Shown here piece after piece: positions 17,053 to 24,998 of a stretch of DNA of 55,532 nucleotides. Position 1 is the stretch's first letter. Each line of letters opens with the position of its first letter. Source of the stretch: Hyphomicrobiales bacterium (lineage in GTDB: Bacteria; Pseudomonadota; Alphaproteobacteria; Rhizobiales; Rhizobiaceae); contig UCIA01000052.1 in NCBI GenBank assembly GCA_900472295.1, forward strand, positions 1 to 55,532, read 5' to 3'. The position numbers were made by a program, and so were the translations under genes. The notes beneath the pieces were generated by a model that ran no database searches, was not told the DNA's origin, and worked only from the letters and a program-made list of their open reading frames with translations.

Positions 17053-18468
17053 TCATATCGCTGTTTTTAGGTTTGTCCGGCCACGATTATTGCCGTTGGA
17101 ACCTGATGGCTGCTGTGGGTGACGCCTGGTGGTCCGATCGGCTGGTTTCTGTTCATTGGACTTGACGTCCAGCAACCATGTGCCGCTGCCCAGCAGGAAG
17201 GCGAACCAGGCATAGGGCGGCCCCCAAAAGTGAACCGTCGTGCCGACAATGAAATACGCGACGATGCTGATGAGATACGCCGTGCGGTAAATGGAGCATT
17301 CCTGACTTAGACCCTTCTTCAAGCCAATGGCCACGGTTATCCAAAGACATGACGCCAAGGTCAGGATGAAGGCGGGTATGCCGTGCCGCATGGCGGTGAT
17401 CAGCCAGAAATTGTCGATGCTGTCCGAGGCCATCCAGGATGGGCGAACCCAGTCTGCGAACCCAATTCCCAACCACGGGTGATTGAGAACTGAGGCCGAT
17501 CCGTAATTCCAGATCCAGATTCGATACCACCCTGTCTGTTGATCGAAGGTGAAGTGAGAAATGTAGAACTGGATCGGCGTCTGGTTCGACCCGAATTTGA
17601 CGACAAGAAATGCAGCCAGTGCAAGGCTCGCCAGGACAGCCCATTTGCGTGGATAGGCCTTGAGCACCAACGCCCAAGCGGTCAGAGCGATCTGGACCAA
17701 GATGCCGGCGATCGGCGCCGATGACATGGACAGGACCGCGACGCCGGCGACGGTTATCGTCAGCAGCCAGCGTGACGCGGCGCTTTTGCCATAGCCCAGG
17801 ACGAGATGCGTCATCGCAACGATGCTGCCGCAAAACAGACCGAACAGGATTGAATGGCTGAATGGTCCTTGAACGCGCCAGAACCCCAAGCGCGGCGTCA
17901 TCGTGGTGACGTCGACGGTTGGAAAAACCATGCTGAACGCAGCCAGGATAGGCTTGCTGCCTGTTAGCCATTCGTAGACCGCAAATGGCAACAGCACAAT
18001 AATCAGCTTGGCCATGAACAGGATCAGGCTGCGAAAGGTTGCGGCGTCGCGGACATAGCAACGCGCCAACAGGTAGGCGCCGAGAGTTTCGACGAGGAGA
18101 ACGCCGGCTGGCTGTATCGCGGCCCCCACGCCGTGGGCGATGACAAGGCTTAGGCCAGCCCACAGGCAAAACAGAAGCAGACCGATGTCCGGGATCCTGA
18201 TCCGTCCCGCTTTGCCGTTCAGCCACATGAGCACGCAAGGCAGCAGCAGGACCGCCAGGACCAGGCGGTAAATCGGCATGATGATCGGCCCTAAGGGAAT
18301 CATCCACGGGATGATCAGGCTGACAAGAAACAACGAAACCGGCAAAGGCAGTTTTCCCTTTGCCGCACGAAAATCGATTCTTCCGTGGGCCGATACGCGG
18401 GCACGACGAGGCGAGAGGCGTGGAGCTGTCGTCAATGATATTGGGTCAGAATTGACGCTGGAAGTCAT
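17053..18468 (-). CDS. Wzy-type O-antigen/EPS polymerase
   Basis: A 471-residue inner-membrane protein with about 11-12 membrane helices and, between late helices, the Wzy_C-like periplasmic loop. The telling sequence is WIWNYGSASVLNHPWLGIGFADWVRPSW followed by DSIDNFWL, the O-antigen ligase/polymerase family loop region. The tail is hydrophilic, rich in Asn, Arg and Pro. It would join repeat units at the periplasmic face. The gene is divergent from the WsaF-like glycosyltransferase gene and convergent with the deacetylase gene. With the flippase at 33744, the Wzz at 5492 and the exporter at 35276 it completes a Wzx/Wzy pathway. Confidence 0.88.
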   Translation of the reverse strand: MTSSVNSDPISLTTAPRLSPRRARVSAHGRIDFRAAKGKLPLPVSLFLVSLIIPWMIPLGPIIMPIYRLVLAVLLLPCVLMWLNGKAGRIRIPDIGLLLFCLWAGLSLVIAHGVGAAIQPAGVLLVETLGAYLLARCYVRDAATFRSLILFMAKLIIVLLPFAVYEWLTGSKPILAAFSMVFPTVDVTTMTPRLGFWRVQGPFSHSILFGLFCGSIVAMTHLVLGYGKSAASRWLLTITVAGVAVLSMSSAPIAGILVQIALTAWALVLKAYPRKWAVLASLALAAFLVVKFGSNQTPIQFYISHFTFDQQTGWYRIWIWNYGSASVLNHPWLGIGFADWVRPSWMASDSIDNFWLITAMRHGIPAFILTLASCLWITVAIGLKKGLSQECSIYRTAYLISIVAYFIVGTTVHFWGPPYAWFAFLLGSGTWLLDVKSNEQKPADRTTRRHPQQPSGSNGNNRGRTNLKTAI

Positions 18469-18789
18469 TCACCAATCGCCTATGCGGTGCCACATCTACT
18501 TTGTAGAGCTCGTCCGGGAGGTCCATGCCGCCAGCGCCGTCAAAAGTATACACGGCAACGATGCCAAGCGTCATAGAACGATTGGAGAAGTCGCCTACGC
18601 CTTTTACCTTGTTCTCGACTGGTCAGGCATAGCGCAGCTACTTGTTCGTCCGGCATTGGCGGGCCCGCGGAAACTTATCCCCGGCATTAGATTTTTGGTA
18701 GATGGCCACTATCCGAATTGCTGGCTTTCCAAACAGGCACGCAATGTGGTGAGTCCAAATCAGACTTGAACCTGGACGAGATAACGTGA
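18469..18789. other. divergent intergenic region, promoters of wzy and a glycosyltransferase
   Basis: About 320 bp between divergent genes. Frames are open across it on both strands, but their translations resemble no family and continue out of the neighbouring genes. I see no clear repeat or palindrome. It should hold the two outward promoters. Confidence 0.5.
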
Positions 18790-20076
18790 ATGACGATCGC
18801 CGAGCAAAAAAAGCCCGAAAGTCTAGGAATCTCGTATCAAGGAAAGATTGCGTCCAAGATCGATGGCGCACGGCTCCAGCTTGCTCGTCGCAGCCGTCAG
18901 GTCAGAGGCATTCTATCAACTGAGGGACACAGAGGCATTACTAATCGGGTAAGAAGTCTGATAGCGGACTGGATCAGGCCTAAAAGTATCGTTTGGCCAG
19001 TGATGCCGGAAGATGTGATGGCCGCCGATCTGTCGTCCTCGTTCATGCCTCGCGCCTTGAAGGTTGTGAAAGGTGAACGGATCACCGTGAACTGGGTCAC
19101 TGGCCCCGCCGGCCCCGGATCAGGGGGCCATACTACAAACTATCGTATAATCAAATATCTTGAAGCAAACGGATATCAGAATCGTGTCTATTTTTACGAC
19201 CCTTACCGCGGCGACTCAAAATATTATGAAGGAATAGCGAGAGAGTACTACGGTCTTACCTGCCCAATTGCGAATGTAGGCGATGGGATGAACGACGCGC
19301 ATGCACTGATCGCCACCAGCTGGCCAACTGCCTATCCTGTATTCAACGCTCGTTGCGCCGGAAAGCGCTTTTACTTCGTTCAGGATTACGAGCCTTATTT
19401 TCGACCGGTCAGTACCGAAAGCATACTTGCTGAGAACACCTATCGCATGGGTTTCCACGCCATTACCGCCGGCAATTGGCTGGCAGAAAAGCTTTCGCGA
19501 GACTTCGGCATGGCCGCCGACTATTTTCCATTCGGCTGCGACACTTCGCGCTATCGCCGCAACCCGGATTCAAGGCGAACGGGTATCGCCTTTTATGCCC
19601 GAGCGGGAGCGCCCAGACGGGGGACCGAACTGGGGCTTTTGGCGCTTGAGGCATTCGCAAAACGCCAGCCGCAAGTGGAACTGCACCTCTACGGAGAAAA
19701 AATGGGTGATCTCCCCTTCAAGTTTGTGAACCACGGACTGGTGACCCCCTCAGGACTCAACGATATCTACAACAAGTGCTTTGCAGGATTGAGCCTGTCG
19801 CTGACAAACGTCTCGCTGGTGCCGCATGAAATGCTTGCCTCCGGTTGCATACCGGTGGTCAATGACGCCCATCACAATCGCATGGTGCTGGACAACCCAT
19901 TCGTGCACTACGCCCAGCCCACGCCGCATTCATTGGCGGCTGCATTGGAAGCGATCGTGCGTGCGCCCGATTCGGAAGCTGTTTCAAAATTGGCGGCAGA
20001 GAGCGTTGTTTCTTCGCCGTGGGACAACGCCGGAGCAGCAGTCGATGCCGCGCTCCGCCGCGCGTTGCGAGCGTGA
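18790..20076 (+). CDS. WsaF-like glycosyltransferase (GT4, rhamnosyltransferase type)
   Basis: A 428-residue GT-B glycosyltransferase resembling WsaF, a beta-1,2-rhamnosyltransferase. The recognisable parts are TVNWVTGPAGPGSGGHTTNYRI, with the glycine-rich acceptor-side loop, at about 100-120, then FVQDYEPYF at about 195, and the donor-side segment LSLTNVSLVPHEMLASGCIPVV at about 335-357. The N-terminal 80 residues are less conserved. The ATG follows GATAACGTGA, with no strong ribosome-binding site. The following glycosyltransferase begins 22 bp after its stop, so the two are likely cotranscribed. A rhamnosyl donor is plausible but not proven. Confidence 0.85.
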   Translation: MTIAEQKKPESLGISYQGKIASKIDGARLQLARRSRQVRGILSTEGHRGITNRVRSLIADWIRPKSIVWPVMPEDVMAADLSSSFMPRALKVVKGERITVNWVTGPAGPGSGGHTTNYRIIKYLEANGYQNRVYFYDPYRGDSKYYEGIAREYYGLTCPIANVGDGMNDAHALIATSWPTAYPVFNARCAGKRFYFVQDYEPYFRPVSTESILAENTYRMGFHAITAGNWLAEKLSRDFGMAADYFPFGCDTSRYRRNPDSRRTGIAFYARAGAPRRGTELGLLALEAFAKRQPQVELHLYGEKMGDLPFKFVNHGLVTPSGLNDIYNKCFAGLSLSLTNVSLVPHEMLASGCIPVVNDAHHNRMVLDNPFVHYAQPTPHSLAAALEAIVRAPDSEAVSKLAAESVVSSPWDNAGAAVDAALRRALRA

Positions 20077-20098
20077 TTTTGCGACCGGAGGAGCCATC

Positions 20099-21232
20099 TT
20101 GAAAAGAGGCATGCAAGCTCTGCTCAACCGCGCGTTGCTATTGCGCACCCGAGGCCGTATTAAGCCAATTCGCCCGATGGAGAGCGTACCGTTCATTTCG
20201 GTGGTCATCCCGTGCTACAACTACGGCAAGTATTTGCGACGCTGCATCAGCAGCGTAACCCAGAACCAGCCCGGGGTGAAAATCGAAGTAATTATTGTCG
20301 ATGACAAGTCGACGGACGATAGTCTTGACGTAGCCTTAAGGATAGCTGCTGAGGACTCTCGGGTAAAAGTAATACCCAATGAAGTAAACAAAGGTCATAT
20401 CGAAACATACAATTCCGGACTGGCGGCTGCGTCTGGCGAGTTTGTGATTCTATTGTCTGCCGATGATCTTGTCACTCCTGGGGCCCTCACCAGGGCAGCT
20501 GCGCTTCTCGTAGCAGAGGAATCGGTTGGCATGGTCTATGGAGGCGTCGTTCAGTTTGGTTCTGAGCCGCCGCCTTGTCGCACAGCAGGAAATGGTTGGA
20601 TTGTTTGGCCAGGCCTAAATTGGCTTCAGGCGCGCTGCCGATCTGGATACAATGTGATCGCTTCGCCTGAAGTAATGATGCGCACATCTGTCTTGTCGAC
20701 AACCGGTGGATATCGATCCGATCTGCCGCATGCTGGCGATTTCGAGATGTGGCTGCGGACTGCAAGCGTCTCGGACGTGGGCTTTCTTCTGGGCGTTGAT
20801 CAGGCCTTCTATAGAATACATGATTTCAACATGCATAAGAAGGACTTCAAGTCAGGAACGGATCATGGATATTTTATCGATTTGAGGCAGCGTTGGAAGG
20901 CTTTCGATACAGTGCTCTCCGGAGTCGGACGTCACCTTAGAGACAGCGGGAGGCTCATCAAAACAGCTCGCTTAACCATGATGCGCCATGTCTTAGGTCA
21001 TGCCAACTACGTCCATGTTCGTACCCATGCTTTCTCAACAGAACAATTCGAGCTATTCTCGCAAGAGTTTGGACTGAATGATAACCTGGGTAGAGTAGTG
21101 CGATCACTGGCTCGTCGCAAGAGAAAGAAGCTCGTTCTCATCCTGCTCTATCCAGTACTTGTGATTCTGGCCGTGATGTGGCGCGCTGAGGAACTAGCGC
21201 GGCGTTGGAAGCGTCGTCGAATTGGGATTTAG
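20099..21232 (+). CDS. family 2 glycosyltransferase
   Basis: A 377-residue GT-A glycosyltransferase. The catalytic domain starts at about residue 30 with FISVVIPCYNYGKYL, then EVIIVDDKSTDDSL, and LSADDLVTPGAL as the donor-binding DXD region near 115. GDFEMWLR at about 215 is the catalytic-base region. A hydrophobic C-terminal helix followed by many arginines suggests membrane attachment. I placed the start at TTG 20099 because GGAGGAG lies at 20087-20093, an ideal distance; ATG 20111 is the alternative. The frame is open far upstream inside the previous gene, which is a shadow. It is convergent with the type I secretion genes. Confidence 0.87.
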   Translation: MKRGMQALLNRALLLRTRGRIKPIRPMESVPFISVVIPCYNYGKYLRRCISSVTQNQPGVKIEVIIVDDKSTDDSLDVALRIAAEDSRVKVIPNEVNKGHIETYNSGLAAASGEFVILLSADDLVTPGALTRAAALLVAEESVGMVYGGVVQFGSEPPPCRTAGNGWIVWPGLNWLQARCRSGYNVIASPEVMMRTSVLSTTGGYRSDLPHAGDFEMWLRTASVSDVGFLLGVDQAFYRIHDFNMHKKDFKSGTDHGYFIDLRQRWKAFDTVLSGVGRHLRDSGRLIKTARLTMMRHVLGHANYVHVRTHAFSTEQFELFSQEFGLNDNLGRVVRSLARRKRKKLVLILLYPVLVILAVMWRAEELARRWKRRRIGI

Positions 21233-21252
21233 AAGAATTCAATAAGTTATTT

Positions 21253-21316
21253 TTGCTTAGGCGGATAGCTTGCAGTTAACTCATTTGTTCCATGGTATTA
21301 TATACTTCCTAAGCAA
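21253..21316. terminator. inverted repeat in AT-rich convergent gap
   Basis: TTGCTTAGG at 21253-21261 and its exact complement CCTAAGCAA at 21308-21316 sit in the 110 bp between convergent genes. The loop would be 46 bases, long for an intrinsic terminator, but the gap is AT-rich and T-runs flank it. A terminator role is a guess from position. Confidence 0.3.
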
Positions 21317-21343
21317 CTTTCTCGGCGCCTTACAATTTTGTTG

Positions 21344-22699
21344 CTAGCGAAAAGCCCTGGACATCTGATCGGTAAGGGGCTTCAGCAGATAGGACCAGAC
21401 GCTGCGTTCGTCGGTGCGAATATGGATTTCGGCCGGCATGCCCGGCTTGAGGACCTTGGCATCCGTGAGGCACGCCACCCTGTTTTCAACCTTGATCCGC
21501 GCCGAGAAATACGAGAGCTGACGTTCCTGATCTTTGATCAGATCCGCGGAGATACGCTGAACCGAGCCTTGGCAAACCGGCGTTGTGCCTGCGTCGAAAG
21601 CCGGGAAGCGGATTGAAACGTGCTGTCCGGGACGAACGTCATCAATGCGCGATGGAGGGATGAGCGCATCCACGACGAGGTTGTCGGCATCGGGCACAAT
21701 CATCATGAGGACTTCCCCGGGGCCAATGACGCCTCCAACTGTGTGAACCGAGGATTCCTGAATCATGCCCGACTGCGGGGCGCGGATATCCGTTCTGGCG
21801 AGTCCGTCTTCCGCCACGATCATGCGCTGGCTGAGTTCGGTCTGCTTGGCTTCGGTGTCGCGAAGTTCACCGGCTACCTCGCTGCTCTTTTGCTCATCGA
21901 GTTGAAGTATCTGAAGCCCAGTTTCGCTGATGCGCGCCTGCGCCTCCGCGACTGCTGCTGCAAGGCGGCCCGACTCGCCGTGGTTGCGCGTGGCGTCCAA
22001 TCGGACGCTGCTCACCCGTTCCTTGGAGACCAACCTCTTCTTGTAGAGTTTTTCGACATCGGCGAGATCGCTGTCCAGCAGAACTACGGACTCATCAATC
22101 GCTGCCTGTTGCGCTTTCAGGCCCTCGACCTGGCGTTCCAACTGCTGTGAGCGGCTTTCCAGCTGTGCCTTTTGGCCTGCAAGCGCCGCGGCACGGCTTT
22201 CGAACACCGCCCGCTCGCCGCTGACAAGCGCCGCCACTTGCAAATCTCCCATCCTGGCGCGAATGCTTGCCGGAAGCTGCATTTCCGCTAGACCCCGCTG
22301 CTCGGCCTCAAGCCGGGCAAGGCGAACGGTGGCACGATCGAGGTCCTGGCTGATTATGCGAAGGTTTGCCCGCGTCAACGTATCGTCCAGCCTCACAAGC
22401 ACATCCCCGGCTTTCACATGGTCTCCGTCCCGGGCGAATATGCCGCCGATCGTGCCACCGGTTTGATGTTGCAGTTTCTTTACGTTGCTCTCGACCACCA
22501 CAGTTGCAGGCGCAATAACAGCGCCAGCAATCCTGGTCACTCCGAGCCAGAGGCCGCCGCCGGCGACCAGCAGAAAACACGTCGCCATGCCCAGAACCAG
22601 ATTGGCGCGAATGCCATCCGGCACGTCGATTTCGTTCATCCCGGCCAATTTGCGTCCCGTGCCAATAGTGGCATGCGTAGGCATGGCCACGTCAGACAT
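21344..22699 (-). CDS. prsE: type I secretion membrane fusion protein (HlyD/PrsE family)
   Basis: A 451-residue periplasmic adaptor protein. One membrane helix (about 33-55, LVLGMATCFLLVAGGGLWLG) is followed by a biotinyl-lipoyl-like half (GGTIGGIFARDGDHVKAGDVLVRLDD). A long coiled-coil hairpin (about 110-290) and the second lipoyl half with the beta barrel (APQSGMIQESSVHTVGGVIGPGEVLMMIVP) come next. This is the standard HlyD/PrsE order and length. Its start overlaps the ABC transporter gene by eight bases. The adjacent, divergent RTX gene at 24999 is the most likely cargo. The outer-membrane TolC partner is not in the window. Confidence 0.93.
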   Translation of the reverse strand: MSDVAMPTHATIGTGRKLAGMNEIDVPDGIRANLVLGMATCFLLVAGGGLWLGVTRIAGAVIAPATVVVESNVKKLQHQTGGTIGGIFARDGDHVKAGDVLVRLDDTLTRANLRIISQDLDRATVRLARLEAEQRGLAEMQLPASIRARMGDLQVAALVSGERAVFESRAAALAGQKAQLESRSQQLERQVEGLKAQQAAIDESVVLLDSDLADVEKLYKKRLVSKERVSSVRLDATRNHGESGRLAAAVAEAQARISETGLQILQLDEQKSSEVAGELRDTEAKQTELSQRMIVAEDGLARTDIRAPQSGMIQESSVHTVGGVIGPGEVLMMIVPDADNLVVDALIPPSRIDDVRPGQHVSIRFPAFDAGTTPVCQGSVQRISADLIKDQERQLSYFSARIKVENRVACLTDAKVLKPGMPAEIHIRTDERSVWSYLLKPLTDQMSRAFR

Positions 22700-24479
22700 T
22701 GAGCTCAGTCCGATTGCGAGATTCTACAACGGCACGACTGAAGGGCCTTTCCGCGGCAGAGGGGAACGGGCGAATGACATTCGCCAAGACGTCTTCTCGA
22801 GAGCCAAAGGAATGAAGCATCCCTTTCGACATCACCAGTACCTTATCGATATTGGTTAGGGCCGAGGGACGGTGGGCGACAATGATGACGATGCCACCAC
22901 GCTGGCGTACTGCCAGGATTGCTCCTGCGAGAGAAGCATCCCCTTCCACATCGAGATTGGAATTCGGCTCGTCGAGGACAACGAGAAACGGGTCGCCATA
23001 GAGTGCCCTTGCAAGCCCGATGAGCTGCCTCTGCCCGCCCGAGAGAGCCATCCCTCCTTCGCCCACGCGCGTTTGAAAGCCCTCAGGCATACGCATGATC
23101 ATCTTGTCGATGCCAGCTGCCCTGGCTGCGGCCAGAACGCCTTTGGGATCGTCTTTGCCCCCGAACCTTGAGATGTTGTCGGCAACCGTTCCATCGAACA
23201 ATTCAACATCCTGAGGCAGATAACCAATATGGATTCCGAGGCGTTCAGAATTCCATTGATCCAACGACGCTCCATCCAACCGCACCGTTCCGCGAAGCGG
23301 CTGCCATACCCCCACCAGCGCCCGCACAAGCGTCGTTTTCCCGGAGCCGCTTGGGCCTAGAATGGCCATTCCAGCGCCCCTCGACAACTGGAAGCTGACA
23401 CTGACGACAGTAGGCTTCTGCAGGCCTGGCGGGGCAATCGTCAATTCCTCGACCGCAAGCATCACCTGGGGCGGCGGCAGCTCCATAAGGTTGTTCCGGC
23501 CTTCAAAAGCACTCATTGCCGCTGCGAGTTGGGAATAGCTGTGCCGGAACGCCAGAAACCCTCTCCAGTTTGCGATCGCCGCATCAACGGGCGCCAGCGA
23601 CCGGCCAAGCAATATCGAAGACGCTATGATCACCCCCGGCGAAGCTTCGCCCCCGATCACAAGATAGGCACCGAGCCCCAGAACCAAAGATTGCAATGCC
23701 ATCCGCAGAGTTTTCGACAATGAACCCGCCGCACCGACAATGTCGGAGAGCCGCTCCTGGTGATTGAGATATCCGTGGATGACCGCATCCCAGCGCTGAC
23801 CCAGTCGCGCCGAAAGCCCCATCGCCTGAACGACCTCCGCATTGCGGCGACCGGATTCGGCAAGGGTGCGCTGCTCCAGAAGTGCTTCGGATGCCCGTGC
23901 GGCCGGTCGGCGGGCGAGAAGTTCCGCCACCACCGTCAACAATACGACGACAATCGCGCCGACTGTGGCCAACACCCCCAAAGCAGGGTGCAGCAGATAG
24001 ATGATCACCAGATAAAAAGGTATCCAGGGAGCGTCGAAGACGACGGTGGGTCCCAGTCCGGAAAGAAATCCACGCAACTGATCCAGATCCCGCAGCGGCT
24101 GCATACGAACCGAGTCGGCGTCGCCAATCAGTGGCAGGGAGAGCGAGAGCGCGAACACTTTTTGCTGCAGGCTTCTGTGGAGGCGGCTGCCAATCCGGAC
24201 GAGAACCCGAAGCCGCACGAAATCGAGAAGCCCATAGATGGCGTACAGGCCGAGCATGCCCACCGTAAATCCGACAAGGGTTGGGACGCTCTGCGACGGC
24301 AGCACGCGATCATAGACTTGCAGCATATAGACGGAGCCGGTCAGAGCGAGGACGTTTATGACTGCCGAGAACAGGCCTACACCAACCAGTGCGGGCAAAC
24401 AGCCTACGACGGCTGACCGCAGGTCTAAGGAGCGCCCTTCCCTCAATGTCATGATCGGCCCGCGGTCCCTATCCCTCAT
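22692..24479 (-). CDS. prsD: type I secretion ABC transporter (PrsD/HasD family)
   Basis: A 595-residue ABC exporter of the PrtD/PrsD group without a C39-type N-terminal domain. Six membrane helices occupy about 25-300. The nucleotide-binding domain has Walker A GPSGSGKTTL at about 372, signature LSGGQRQLIGLARAL at about 475-490 and Walker B FLVVLDEPNSNLD. The Asn after LDEP is typical of this subgroup. ATG 24479 was used; ATG 24452 is an in-frame alternative. It shares the 520-bp upstream region with the divergent RTX gene. Together with the fusion protein it forms the inner-membrane part of a type I system like the PrsDE system that exports EPS-modifying enzymes in rhizobia. Confidence 0.93.
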   Translation of the reverse strand: MRDRDRGPIMTLREGRSLDLRSAVVGCLPALVGVGLFSAVINVLALTGSVYMLQVYDRVLPSQSVPTLVGFTVGMLGLYAIYGLLDFVRLRVLVRIGSRLHRSLQQKVFALSLSLPLIGDADSVRMQPLRDLDQLRGFLSGLGPTVVFDAPWIPFYLVIIYLLHPALGVLATVGAIVVVLLTVVAELLARRPAARASEALLEQRTLAESGRRNAEVVQAMGLSARLGQRWDAVIHGYLNHQERLSDIVGAAGSLSKTLRMALQSLVLGLGAYLVIGGEASPGVIIASSILLGRSLAPVDAAIANWRGFLAFRHSYSQLAAAMSAFEGRNNLMELPPPQVMLAVEELTIAPPGLQKPTVVSVSFQLSRGAGMAILGPSGSGKTTLVRALVGVWQPLRGTVRLDGASLDQWNSERLGIHIGYLPQDVELFDGTVADNISRFGGKDDPKGVLAAARAAGIDKMIMRMPEGFQTRVGEGGMALSGGQRQLIGLARALYGDPFLVVLDEPNSNLDVEGDASLAGAILAVRQRGGIVIIVAHRPSALTNIDKVLVMSKGMLHSFGSREDVLANVIRPFPSAAERPFSRAVVESRNRTELNV

Positions 24480-24998
24480 CCATAACGCTTGAACATTACG
24501 GTTTGCTAACGCATGACCTTTTGGTTAACGAAAATATAGCAAAATCGTGGCGCGGCCCACGAGAAACAGGGGATAGGCCTACCTAGTTTGGGGGATGACG
24601 AGGTAGTTGCACCGAGACCCAAAAGGTCGTCCGCTTCGTCTACGGCTTGCCCCATGGCGCCAGAATTGAGGAGCGGGCGGCCTTCGGCGCCATACCCTCG
24701 CCGACACGTGTTCCGCCGCGACATGATTTACCGCGCTCACATTTATGGATCGCGGCTGCCTTACTGCGCCGCATATGCCGCATATAAGGACGCGCCTTTT
24801 AGGGCCGTATGACGCCACCTGTGTAGCAATCCGTTATGTCTTGTGATTTGCAGCATTTGATGCTCGGCGGTTACTGAACCTTAAGCTGTGTTGCATATGA
24901 GTCGATGCTAATTGAGTTGCATCAACTGAAACCGGTGCGGGCCGGGGGCTTGATCAACTGAATCCGGCGCGAGCCGGGTCCACGAAAGGCTGCCCACC
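24480..24998. promoter_or_regulatory. shared regulatory region of secretion genes and RTX gene
   Basis: About 520 bp between divergent genes. From the left it holds GTTAACGAA (24524-24532) near the ABC transporter start, a 9-bp tandem repeat GCCGCATAT at 24768-24785, two TTGCAT elements near 24890 and 24917, and the 26-bp direct repeat listed separately. No gene was recognised. The concentration of repeats suggests regulated, perhaps coordinated, expression of transporter and cargo. Confidence 0.55.
24921..24978 (+). repeat. 26-bp imperfect direct repeat, 32-bp period, upstream of RTX gene
   Basis: Copy one is 24921-24946 and copy two is 24953-24978, identical at 23 of 26 positions. Both start ATCAACTGAA and end GCCGGG, and each holds CCGG-N6-CCGG. 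The copies are centred three helical turns apart and end 20 bp before the ATG at 24999, so they may be operator sites or a structured leader. Confidence 0.7.

Noticed and set aside
17153..18307. 384-residue open frame on the minus strand
   Set aside because: It is an alternative frame of the polymerase gene on the same strand; the real frame has membrane helices and the Wzy loop, this one is His/Arg-rich.
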